Shown here one piece after another: positions 1-6,228 of a stretch of 8,088 nt of DNA. The stretch covers positions 1 to 8,088 of the forward strand of contig URLU01000101.1 in assembly GCA_900548765.1 (NCBI GenBank), read 5' to 3'. How positions within the stretch are numbered: the stretch's first letter is position 1; every line of letters begins with the position of its first letter. The position numbers were made by a program, and so were the translations under genes. The notes beneath the pieces were generated by a model. That model made no database searches. It was not told the origin of the DNA and saw only the letters and a list, made by a program, of their open reading frames with translations. This DNA comes from an uncultured Lachnobacterium sp. (lineage in GTDB: Bacteria; Bacillota; Clostridia; Lachnospirales; Lachnospiraceae).

Positions 1-1069
1 ACGTCCTACAGTTGATGTTGTTCAGATTGAAAAAGGAAAACCATTCATTTATACAGCAGAAGTAGCTACAAGACCAGAGGTAACTCTTGGAAAATACATG
101 GGAGTTACAGTAACTAAGATTGATACATCAGTTACAGAGGACGAGGTTGAGGCTGAGCTTGAGAACCAGAGAAATACAAACGCAAGAACAGTTACAGTTA
201 CAGACAGACCAGTAAAAGAGGGAGATACAGCAGTTATCGACTTTGAGGGATTTGTTGATGGTGTAGCTTTCGATGGTGGAAAGGCTGAGAACCACTCATT
301 AGAGATTGGCTCACATTCATTTATCGATACATTCGAGGATCAGTTAGTTGGAAAGAACGCTGGAGATGAAGTTGAAGTAAATGTTACATTCCCAGAGCAG
401 TATCAGGCAGCTGACCTTGCAGGAAAGCCAGCAGTATTCAAGGTTAAGATTAACGAGATTAAGGCTAAGGAGCTTCCAGAGCTTAATGATGAGTTCGCTC
501 AGGATGTAGCTGGAGTTGATACATTAGCTGAGTACAAGGAAGAGCTTAAGAAGAACCTTACAGAGAAGAAGGAGAATGAAGCTAAGAAGACTAAAGAGGA
601 TGAGGCTATCCAGAAGATTATCGACAAGTCAAAGATGGATCTTCCAAAGGCTATGATTGATACACAGTGCGAGACAATGGTTAATGAGTTCGCTCAGAGA
701 ATCGCACAGTCAGGTCTTTCAATGGATCAGTACTTACAGTTCTCAGGAATGACAGTAGACCAGTTAAAAGAGCAGGTTCGTCCAGAGGCTGAGACACGTA
801 TTAAGAGCAGCCTTGTTCTTGAGCAGATTGCTAAAGAAGAGAACATTGAGGTATCTGATGAGGATATCAATGCAGAAATCGAGAAGATGGCTAAAGCTTA
901 CGGAATGGAAGCTGACAAGCTTAAAGAGTACATGGGTGATTCAGAGAAAGAGTCTATGAAGAGAGACCTTGCAATCACAAAGGCAGTTGACCTTATCATG
1001 GAAAACGTAAAAGAGCGCGCTAAAGCTAAGACAAAGAAGGAAAAAGAGGCAGAGGCTGCAGAAGAATAA
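1..1069 (+). CDS. tig: Trigger factor, ribosome-associated chaperone and prolyl isomerase (5'-truncated)
   Basis: The gene is cut by the window edge. The first full codon begins at base 2 and the frame stays open to TAA at 1067-1069, giving 355 visible residues. Trigger factors are usually about 430 residues, so roughly 75 N-terminal residues are missing, including most of the ribosome-binding domain with its GFRxGxxP-type docking loop. Visible residues about 74-154 form the FKBP-type PPIase domain, with IDFEG, AFDGG, SFIDTF and VTFPEQY. After it, ELPELNDEFAQDV opens the helical substrate-cradling C-terminal domain. The protein ends in a Lys/Glu/Ala-rich charged tail. Known role: it binds the 50S exit tunnel and shields nascent chains in the cytosol. 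All isoleucine codons I checked are ATT or ATC, never ATA, as expected for a highly expressed gene. It is first of the protease/chaperone block and is followed by a hairpin terminator candidate. The family call is firm. Confidence 0.97.
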   Translation, partial: RPTVDVVQIEKGKPFIYTAEVATRPEVTLGKYMGVTVTKIDTSVTEDEVEAELENQRNTNARTVTVTDRPVKEGDTAVIDFEGFVDGVAFDGGKAENHSLEIGSHSFIDTFEDQLVGKNAGDEVEVNVTFPEQYQAADLAGKPAVFKVKINEIKAKELPELNDEFAQDVAGVDTLAEYKEELKKNLTEKKENEAKKTKEDEAIQKIIDKSKMDLPKAMIDTQCETMVNEFAQRIAQSGLSMDQYLQFSGMTVDQLKEQVRPEAETRIKSSLVLEQIAKEENIEVSDEDINAEIEKMAKAYGMEADKLKEYMGDSEKESMKRDLAITKAVDLIMENVKERAKAKTKKEKEAEAAEE

Positions 1070-1090
1070 GATTTCGCAAACAGTGAAATT
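1070..1090 (+). other. Small hairpin immediately after tig stop
   Basis: ATTTCGC (1071-1077) pairs with GTGAAAT (1083-1089) around an AAACA loop: 7 pairs with one G-U, plus a possible outer G-U at 1070/1090. It begins directly after the tig stop codon and lies 6 bases upstream of the stronger terminator-like hairpin. There is no T-run after it, so it is not a terminator by itself. It could protect the 3' end of the tig message or be chance. The pairing is seen; the role is unknown. Confidence 0.35.
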
Positions 1091-1095
1091 AAATG

Positions 1096-1127
1096 GACTG
1101 GCTCAGTAAATACTGGGCCGGTCTTTT
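1096..1127 (+). terminator. Probable weak intrinsic terminator / attenuator between tig and clpP
   Basis: GACTGGCTCAGTA (1096-1108) can pair with TACTGGGCCGGTC (1111-1123) along all 13 positions, two of them G-U. The innermost pairs probably open to give a roughly six-base loop. The GC-rich stem is followed directly by TTTT (1124-1127), then GAAC and another TTTT. The structure is that of a rho-independent terminator, but the T-tract is short and broken. I infer incomplete termination, which would make abundant tig message and less clpP message, as no clear promoter was found between the hairpin and clpP. Confidence 0.65.
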
Positions 1128-1154
1128 GAACTTTTATAAAGGAGGCATTTATCT

Positions 1155-1736
1155 ATGAGTTTAGTACCTTATGTCATTGAACAGACCAGCAGAGGAGAAC
1201 GCAATTACGACATCTACTCTAGATTATTAAAGGATCGTATTATTTTCCTGGGAGAGGAAGTAAATGAAACTACAGCAAGTCTTGTAGTTGCCCAGTTACT
1301 TTTCCTTGAGTCAGAGGATCCAAATAAGGATATACATTTATACATCAATTCACCGGGAGGAATGGTTACAGCAGGACTTGCAATCTACGACACAATGCAG
1401 TATATCAAGTGTGATGTATCTACAATCTGTATCGGACTTGCAGCCAGCATGGGAGCTTTCCTTCTTGCAGGCGGTGCAAAGGGTAAGAGATATGCACTTC
1501 CAAATGCTGAGATTATGATTCACCAGCCATCAGGCGGTGCCAAAGGACAGGCAACAGAAATCGAAATTGCAGCAGAGAATATCTTAAAGACAAAGAAACG
1601 TTTAAATGAAATCCTGGCTGAGAATACAGGAAAGCCATATGATGTGATTGCAGCAGACACAGAGAGAGACCATTACCTTTCTGCTCAGGAAGCTGCTGAA
1701 TATGGTCTGATTGATAGTGTTATCACCAACAGATAA
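1155..1736 (+). CDS. clpP: ATP-dependent Clp protease, proteolytic subunit ClpP
   Basis: At 193 residues this is the standard ClpP length. ClpP is a serine peptidase (family S14) that forms a tetradecameric barrel in the cytosol and degrades proteins fed to it by Clp ATPases. The catalytic triad is visible: Ser98 in GLAASMGAF, His123 in MIHQP, and Asp172 in ERDHYLS. The MSLVPYVIEQTSRGER start and the INSPGG oxyanion segment (residues 64-69) are typical. The ATG at 1155 is preceded by AAAGGAGG (1138-1145) with a 9-base spacer, so the start is well supported. Its partner ClpX is encoded next, 72 bases downstream, so the pair makes ClpXP. I found no CtsR or CIRCE operator in the gap upstream. 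The N-terminus has no obvious long propeptide. Confidence 0.98.
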   Translation: MSLVPYVIEQTSRGERNYDIYSRLLKDRIIFLGEEVNETTASLVVAQLLFLESEDPNKDIHLYINSPGGMVTAGLAIYDTMQYIKCDVSTICIGLAASMGAFLLAGGAKGKRYALPNAEIMIHQPSGGAKGQATEIEIAAENILKTKKRLNEILAENTGKPYDVIAADTERDHYLSAQEAAEYGLIDSVITNR

Positions 1737-1739
1737 TAT
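1711..1739 (+). promoter_or_regulatory. Candidate sigma-A promoter reading into clpX
   Basis: TTGATA (1711-1716, 5 of 6 to TTGACA) is followed after exactly 17 bases by TAATAT (1734-1739, 4 of 6 to TATAAT). It overlaps the 3' end and stop codon of clpP. Transcription would begin around 1746, placing the 1756-1784 hairpin in the leader of a clpX-lon message. AT-rich DNA often yields such matches by chance, so this is a suggestion only. Confidence 0.35.
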
Positions 1740-1755
1740 AAAGTAATGAGCGTTA

Positions 1756-1784
1756 GAGGGTACCCCTGTTTCTGGGATGCCCTC
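1756..1784 (+). other. Hairpin in clpP-clpX intergenic region
   Basis: GAGGGTACCC (1756-1765) pairs with GGGATGCCCTC (1774-1784): 7 outer pairs (one G-U), a bulged A at 1777, then 3 pairs closing a CTGTTTCT loop. No T-run follows, so it is not an intrinsic terminator. CTGTTT in the loop (1766-1771) is also complementary to AAACAG (1785-1790) just upstream of the clpX ribosome binding site, so an alternative and mutually exclusive fold exists. It may be a processing or stability element between clpP and clpX; no role is proven. Confidence 0.45.
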
Positions 1785-1808
1785 AAACAGCATTGAAGGA
1801 GATAATAA

Positions 1809-3074
1809 ATGGCAGTAAAAAATGATGGAAAAATCCGCTGTTCTTTCTGCGGAAAGACCCAGGAGCAGGTAAACAGATTAATCGCAGGCCCAAATGGGGC
1901 ATACATCTGCGATGAATGTATTGACATCTGCGCAGAGATTATTGATGAGGAAGCATTTGAGGGTAACGAGACTGAGAAGAAATCAGGAGAAGAGATCAAC
2001 CTTTTAAAACCAAGAGAATTAAAGGCTTTTCTTGATGAGTATGTAATAGGACAGGATCAGGCTAAAAAGGTGCTTTCTGTAGCGGTATACAACCACTACA
2101 AGAGAGTGCTTGCAGGCGATACTTCTGATGTAGAGCTTCAGAAGAGTAATATTCTGATGCTTGGACCAACTGGTTCAGGAAAGACACTTCTTGCTCAGAC
2201 ACTTGCAAGAGTGATTAATGTACCTTTTGCCATCGCAGATGCTACAACACTTACAGAGGCTGGATATGTAGGAGAGGATGTTGAGAACATCTTGCTTAAG
2301 CTTATTCAGGCAGCAGACTATGACATTGAGCGTGCCCAGCACGGAATCATATATATTGACGAGATAGACAAGATTACAAAGAAATCTGAGAATGTATCAA
2401 TCACCCGTGATGTATCAGGAGAGGGAGTCCAGCAGGCACTTCTTAAAATCCTTGAGGGAACAGTTGCATCTGTACCACCACAGGGAGGCAGAAAACACCC
2501 ACAGCAGGAGCTTATTCCAATTGATACTACAAACATCCTGTTTATCTGCGGTGGTGCTTTTGATGGCTTGGAGAAGATTGTGGATAGCCGTATGGACACA
2601 TCCTCAATCGGCTTTAATTCAGAGGTCAGAGACAAGGAAGATGTAAATGTGGGTGAGGCATTTAAGCATGCTCTTCCTCAGGATTTTGTAAAGTTTGGAC
2701 TTATACCAGAGTTTATAGGGCGTGTGCCAATCACCGTGTCACTGGATATGCTCGACAGAGATGCCCTTATCAGAATCCTGCGCGAACCAAAGAACTCTCT
2801 TGTAAAACAGTATACAAAGCTTTTTGAGCTTGACGGAGTGGGCCTTGAGTTTTCTGATGATGCAGTGGAGGCTATTGCTGACAAGGCACTTGAGAGAAAG
2901 ACTGGAGCCAGAGGCCTTCGTGCAATTATGGAAAATGTTATGCTTGACCTCATGTATGAGATACCATCAGATGACAGCATAAGTAAATGCGTAATTGACA
3001 GGGAAATTGTGGAGAAAAATCTCCTCTTAGACGGAGAGGAGCCTCTTGAAATAGAGGACAAAAAGACAGCATAG
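1809..3074 (+). CDS. clpX: ATP-dependent Clp protease, ATP-binding unfoldase ClpX
   Basis: The 421-residue length is normal for ClpX, a hexameric AAA+ unfoldase that recognises tagged or misfolded proteins and threads them into ClpP. The N-terminal zinc-binding domain has Cys11, Cys14, Cys34 and Cys37. The AAA+ core shows Walker A GPTGSGKT (119-126), pore loop GYVG (152-155), Walker B IIYIDEID (180-187), the RKH loop (228-230), and sensor-2 GARGLR (366-371). The IGF loop that docks into ClpP is at 267-269, so it should work with the ClpP encoded just upstream. The ATG at 1809 has GAAGGAG (1795-1801) seven bases ahead. The TAG stop overlaps the ribosome binding site of lon, so the two genes are surely co-transcribed and perhaps translationally coupled. 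All key motifs are intact. Confidence 0.98.
   Translation: MAVKNDGKIRCSFCGKTQEQVNRLIAGPNGAYICDECIDICAEIIDEEAFEGNETEKKSGEEINLLKPRELKAFLDEYVIGQDQAKKVLSVAVYNHYKRVLAGDTSDVELQKSNILMLGPTGSGKTLLAQTLARVINVPFAIADATTLTEAGYVGEDVENILLKLIQAADYDIERAQHGIIYIDEIDKITKKSENVSITRDVSGEGVQQALLKILEGTVASVPPQGGRKHPQQELIPIDTTNILFICGGAFDGLEKIVDSRMDTSSIGFNSEVRDKEDVNVGEAFKHALPQDFVKFGLIPEFIGRVPITVSLDMLDRDALIRILREPKNSLVKQYTKLFELDGVGLEFSDDAVEAIADKALERKTGARGLRAIMENVMLDLMYEIPSDDSISKCVIDREIVEKNLLLDGEEPLEIEDKKTA
3021..3041 (+). other. Hairpin inside clpX 3' end, just ahead of lon
   Basis: CTCCTCT (3021-3027) is perfectly complementary to AGAGGAG (3035-3041) around a 7-base loop. A second small hairpin, CCTCT/AGAGG (3042-3046 with 3053-3057), follows directly. 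The same pyrimidine stretch, as TCTCCT (3020-3025), is also complementary to AGGAGA (3073-3078), which is the lon ribosome binding site. The pairings are seen in the sequence; any regulatory role is inference, and the segment must also encode protein. Confidence 0.3.
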
Positions 3075-3086
3075 GAGAATTAAGTG
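3073..3086 (+). promoter_or_regulatory. Ribosome binding site fixing the GTG start of lon
   Basis: AGGAG (3073-3077) overlaps the clpX stop codon and sits 6 bases before GTG (3084-3086). The next in-frame start, ATG at 3099, is more than 20 bases from this site and has only a weak GGAAG ahead of it. GTG is therefore the preferred start, giving Lon the N-terminus MEDIAMILPAVALRG. Confidence 0.75.
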
Positions 3087-5390
3087 GAAGATATCGCAAT
3101 GATATTGCCTGCTGTAGCTTTGAGAGGAATGACGATTCTTCCGGGCATGATAGCACACTTTGATATTAGCAGAGAGATTTCAATCAAAGCAGTTGAGGAA
3201 TCAATGCGTGATGAACAGAGGATTTTTCTGGTTACACAGAGAAATGTTGAGCAGAGCAATCCGGGACTTGAGGACCTCTACAATATCGGAGTTATTGCGG
3301 AGATTAAGCAGGTAATCAAATTACAAAATGATATAGTTAGAATCCTTGTTGAGGGAAATGAGAGGGCAGAGCTCTTAAAATTTACCTCTGAGCCTGCCTT
3401 TCTTGAAGCTGAGATAGTCACCTGCAAGACTAAGGATGAGCTTCCAGAGCAGGAAGTGCATGCCATGATTGCAGGTATACAGGAGACTTTTGCAAAATAC
3501 GCAAGGGTAAATGGCAAGCTCGGCAAGGAGATTGTAAATCAGATAGGCAAAACCGATAAGCTTGACAAGATTATGGATTTTGTGGCAAACAGCATACCTA
3601 TAAGGTACTCTGAAAAGCAGAAGGTGCTTGAGGCTGTATCGCTGGAAGCCCGCTACGAGGTACTCATGTCCATACTTCTCTCTGAAATCGAAGTGACTGC
3701 AATCAAGAATGACCTGCAGCGCAAGGTTAAGGAAAAGGTGGAAAAGAACCAGAAAGAATATGTGCTCCGTGAACAAATGTCTGTAATAAGAGACGAGCTG
3801 GGAGATAATTCACAGAGCGATGCGGAGAGCTACGAGGCGGCACTCAAGGAGCTTGATGCACCAGATGATGTGAAGGCAAAGATAAAAAAAGAAATAGACA
3901 GATTCAAGAACCTAAGTGGCAGCTCATCAGAGAGTGCGGTGAGCCGTGGCTATATTGAGACACTTTTGGAGCTTCCATGGAATAAAAAGTCTGTTGATAA
4001 TGAGGACTTGAATCATGCAGAGAAAATTCTTGACAGAGACCATTATGGACTAAAGGATGTCAAGGAACGTATGATAGAGTTTCTGGCTGTGAGAAATCTG
4101 ACAGGAAAGGGACAGAGTCCTATTATATGTCTTGTAGGACCGCCGGGAACAGGAAAGACAAGTATTGCAAAATCTGTTGCCACAGCTCTGGGCAAGGAAT
4201 ATGTGAGAATATGCCTGGGCGGTGTGAGAGATGAGGCTGAGATACGGGGACACCGGAGAACCTATGTAGGTGCTATGCCGGGCAGAATCGTAAATGGCAT
4301 AAAGCAGGCAGGAGTCAGCAATCCTCTTATGCTCCTTGATGAGATAGACAAGATGAGCAATGACTACAAGGGAGATCCATCCGCAGCCCTGCTTGAGGTA
4401 TTGGACAGTGAGCAGAATGCAAAATTCAGAGACCACTATGTAGAGCTGCCGGTTGACTTGTCTGAGGTGCTTTTTATTGCCACAGCAAACGATGCGTCAA
4501 GCATACCAAGACCGCTCTATGACCGTATGGAAATTATCGAGGTGACTAGCTACACAGAGAATGAAAAGCTTCACATAGCAAAGGAGCACCTTGTCAAAAA
4601 GCAGATGGAGAAAAATGGCATAAAGCCGGGACAGCTTACCATAACAGACAAGGCACTTCATATGATTATAAGTGGTTACACAAGGGAAGCAGGAGTCAGG
4701 GGGCTTGAGCGTAAGATTGGCAATATATGCAGAAAGGCTGCCTGTGAAATCTATAAGGAACAGACAGAGCATATCAGAGTCAGCAAGAATAATCTTGTCA
4801 AATATTTAGGACAGGAAAAGTATTCTGCAGAAAAGATATGCGATAAGGATGAAATCGGAATAGTAAGAGGACTGGCCTGGACCAGCGTAGGCGGTGTGAC
4901 TCTTGAGGTTGAAGTAAATACCATGCCGGGCAAGGGTGAGCTTAAACTAACAGGTAAGCTTGGTGAGGTAATGCAGGAATCTGCGGCAGCGGCACTTACC
5001 TATGTGAGGTCTGTCAGCGGCAGATATGATGTGGCAGAGGATTATTTTGCAAAGCATGACATACATGTACATATACCGGAGGGAGCTGTGCCGAAGGACG
5101 GACCATCAGCTGGTGTGACCATGGCGACAGCAGTATTGTCTGCGGTTACAAATAGAAAGGTGCATGCGGATGTTGCCATGACAGGTGAAATCACACTAAG
5201 AGGCAGGGTACTTCCGATAGGAGGCTTAAAAGAAAAGCTTCTGGCTGCAAAGACAGCGGGCTCAAAGCGCGTCTGTATACCAAAGGACAATGTCAAGGAT
5301 CTGGAGGATATATCAGAGGAAATCCTTAACGGACTCGATATTGTACCAGTATCTGCTATGGATGAAGTACTTGCAGTGGCACTTGTTTAG
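3084..5390 (+). CDS. lon: ATP-dependent protease Lon (LonA type)
   Basis: At 768 residues this is a full-length LonA, a cytosolic hexamer joining a AAA+ motor to a Ser-Lys protease; it removes misfolded and short-lived regulatory proteins. Residues about 7-200 form the substrate-binding LON domain, beginning with the LPAVALRGMTILPGM pattern. A charged, coiled-coil-prone stretch (about 200-275) follows. The AAA+ module has Walker A GPPGTGKT (352-359), Walker B LMLLDEID (415-422), sensor-1 Asn469 and sensor-2 region REAGVRGLER (534-543). The protease domain has catalytic Ser675 in PKDGPSAG and Lys718 in GGLKEKLLAA. The lack of membrane segments separates it from LonB. Translation starts at GTG, which often goes with modest expression. 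ATA isoleucine codons are frequent, unlike in tig, pointing the same way. The gene lies 9 bases after clpX and 42 before engB. A lonB gene, which sits beside lonA in Bacillus, is absent here. Confidence 0.98.
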   Translation: MEDIAMILPAVALRGMTILPGMIAHFDISREISIKAVEESMRDEQRIFLVTQRNVEQSNPGLEDLYNIGVIAEIKQVIKLQNDIVRILVEGNERAELLKFTSEPAFLEAEIVTCKTKDELPEQEVHAMIAGIQETFAKYARVNGKLGKEIVNQIGKTDKLDKIMDFVANSIPIRYSEKQKVLEAVSLEARYEVLMSILLSEIEVTAIKNDLQRKVKEKVEKNQKEYVLREQMSVIRDELGDNSQSDAESYEAALKELDAPDDVKAKIKKEIDRFKNLSGSSSESAVSRGYIETLLELPWNKKSVDNEDLNHAEKILDRDHYGLKDVKERMIEFLAVRNLTGKGQSPIICLVGPPGTGKTSIAKSVATALGKEYVRICLGGVRDEAEIRGHRRTYVGAMPGRIVNGIKQAGVSNPLMLLDEIDKMSNDYKGDPSAALLEVLDSEQNAKFRDHYVELPVDLSEVLFIATANDASSIPRPLYDRMEIIEVTSYTENEKLHIAKEHLVKKQMEKNGIKPGQLTITDKALHMIISGYTREAGVRGLERKIGNICRKAACEIYKEQTEHIRVSKNNLVKYLGQEKYSAEKICDKDEIGIVRGLAWTSVGGVTLEVEVNTMPGKGELKLTGKLGEVMQESAAAALTYVRSVSGRYDVAEDYFAKHDIHVHIPEGAVPKDGPSAGVTMATAVLSAVTNRKVHADVAMTGEITLRGRVLPIGGLKEKLLAAKTAGSKRVCIPKDNVKDLEDISEEILNGLDIVPVSAMDEVLAVALV

Positions 5391-5420
5391 ATATCAGAGT
5401 ATGCAGGTTTTATGTATTCA

Positions 5421-5435
5421 GAAAGGATATGTATG
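5421..5435 (+). promoter_or_regulatory. Ribosome binding site deciding the engB start
   Basis: GAAAGGA (5421-5427) precedes ATG 5433-5435 by 5 bases. An in-frame ATG at 5412 lies upstream but has only a weak GCAGG in front of it. The start at 5433 gives MVIKNVNLETVCG, which resembles the usual beginning of clostridial EngB proteins. I therefore prefer it. Confidence 0.7.
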
Positions 5436-6206
5436 GTAATAAAAAATGTAAATCTGGAAACTGTCTGTGGTATTACCAGTACTATTCCAGAAAATGAGCA
5501 TTATGAGGTAGCCTTTGCCGGCAAATCAAATGTAGGCAAATCGAGTCTTATAAATGCCTTACTCAACAGAAATTCTCTGGCAAGGACATCATCCCAGCCG
5601 GGAAAGACACAGACGATTAATTTCTACAACGTAAATGACATGGCATACCTTGTAGACCTGCCGGGTTATGGATATGCCAGAGCCAATATAGAAATCAAGG
5701 CTAAATGGGGACAGATGATTGAAAACTATCTCCATAAGTCAAAGATGCTCAAGGCAGTATTTCTGCTTATAGATATAAGACATGAGCCATCTGAAAATGA
5801 TGTGATGATGTATGAGTGGATGGTGAATCAGGGATTTGCCCCAATTATTATCGCAACAAAAGCGGATAAGGTGAAGCGTGGTAAGATCAATGAGCACATC
5901 TGGAGGATTGAAAAGACTCTGAATGTGGAGCCGGGCACAATTGTCATTCCTTTTTCGGCAGAGACAAAGGATGGCAGAAGCCAAATCTGGGAGCTTATTG
6001 ATTCTCTTGTACTTGATGATGAGACAAGGGCTGCACTTGCTGCAGAGCAGGAGTTAAAAAAAGCTAAAAAAAGGGCACAAAAGACCAATGCTGGGGGCAC
6101 AGACGGGGAGCCGCAAAAGAAGCAGCGTTGGAAAAAGACTGGTAAGCCAGTTGCAAAGAAAACAGCGAAAAAAGCAGCTGCTAAAAAGGCTGCAAAACGC
6201 AAGTAA
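5433..6206 (+). CDS. engB: Ribosome biogenesis GTP-binding protein EngB/YsxC with a basic C-terminal tail
   Basis: This is a TRAFAC-class GTPase of the YihA/YsxC/EngB family, essential in many bacteria for late 50S subunit assembly. With the start at 5433 it has 257 residues. The GTPase motifs are intact: G1 GKSNVGKS (30-37), the G2 threonine in QTINF (60-64), G3 DLPGYG (75-80), G4 TKAD (142-145) and G5 SAE (175-177). Family members are usually about 190-210 residues and end soon after the last helix, which here is near residue 198. The remaining 50-60 residues are an added tail rich in Lys and Ala, ending in a KKTAKKAAAKKAAKRK pattern like histone H1 tails; it is probably disordered and nucleic-acid binding. 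Two seven-A runs lie at the tail's beginning (6056-6062 and 6066-6072). The gene sits after lon, as ysxC follows lonA in Bacillus subtilis. GTPase identity is certain; the tail's role is unknown. Confidence 0.95.
   Translation: MVIKNVNLETVCGITSTIPENEHYEVAFAGKSNVGKSSLINALLNRNSLARTSSQPGKTQTINFYNVNDMAYLVDLPGYGYARANIEIKAKWGQMIENYLHKSKMLKAVFLLIDIRHEPSENDVMMYEWMVNQGFAPIIIATKADKVKRGKINEHIWRIEKTLNVEPGTIVIPFSAETKDGRSQIWELIDSLVLDDETRAALAAEQELKKAKKRAQKTNAGGTDGEPQKKQRWKKTGKPVAKKTAKKAAAKKAAKRK
6049..6067 (+). other. Candidate slippery A-run at start of EngB tail
   Basis: The zero-frame reading TTA AAA AAA GCT contains the heptamer A AAA AAA at 6056-6062, a permissive slippage sequence. AGGAG (6049-6053), a ribosome-binding-like stimulator, lies just ahead of it. 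A -1 shift there would read AGC then TAA (6065-6067), giving a 211-residue EngB with no basic tail. A +1 shift would enter the open frame that continues into the downstream lipoprotein gene. Seven-A runs are also expected by chance in Lys-rich coding DNA, and no strong downstream hairpin was seen. Confidence 0.22.
6150..6203 (+). repeat. Lys-Lys/Ala repeat-encoding end of engB
   Basis: These 18 codons encode a degenerate (A)KK(A) repeat, starting with VAKKTAKKA and ending with AAKRK. Lys codons are mixed AAA and AAG and Ala codons mixed GCA, GCG and GCT. The repetition is therefore mainly at protein level rather than an exact DNA tandem repeat. Similar Lys/Ala tails occur in bacterial histone-like proteins. 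Confidence 0.7.
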
Positions 6207-6210
6207 AATA

Positions 6211-6228
6211 AGAGAGGTCTTAAAAATG
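6211..6228 (+). promoter_or_regulatory. Ribosome binding site deciding the lipoprotein start
   Basis: AGAGAGG (6211-6217) lies 8 bases before ATG 6226-6228. The same frame is open further upstream, with an ATG at 6088 inside engB. Starting there would put 46 basic residues in front of the signal peptide and would lack a good ribosome binding site. The start at 6226 leaves a standard lipoprotein signal peptide. Confidence 0.85.

Noticed and set aside
1070..1154. CtsR or CIRCE (HrcA) operator ahead of clpP.
   Set aside because: I saw no GGTCAAA heptad repeats and no GAGTGCTAA-type inverted repeat here. The operon promoter would lie upstream of tig, outside the window.
1756..1790. clpP-clpX hairpin as an intrinsic terminator.
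   Set aside because: No T-run follows the stem; the next bases are AAACAG.
3084..5390. Possible LonB (membrane or sporulation type) instead of LonA.
   Set aside because: The N-terminal LON domain, the PKDGPSAG/GGLKEKLLAA protease motifs and the lack of membrane segments fit LonA.
5412..5432. Upstream ATG adding 7 residues to EngB.
   Set aside because: Only a weak ribosome binding site precedes it. The GAAAGGA site and the family-like N-terminus favour 5433.
6088..6225. Open frame upstream of the lipoprotein start, beginning at an ATG inside engB.
   Set aside because: It would add 46 basic residues before a good signal peptide, overlaps engB and lacks a ribosome binding site. The ATG at 6226 has one.
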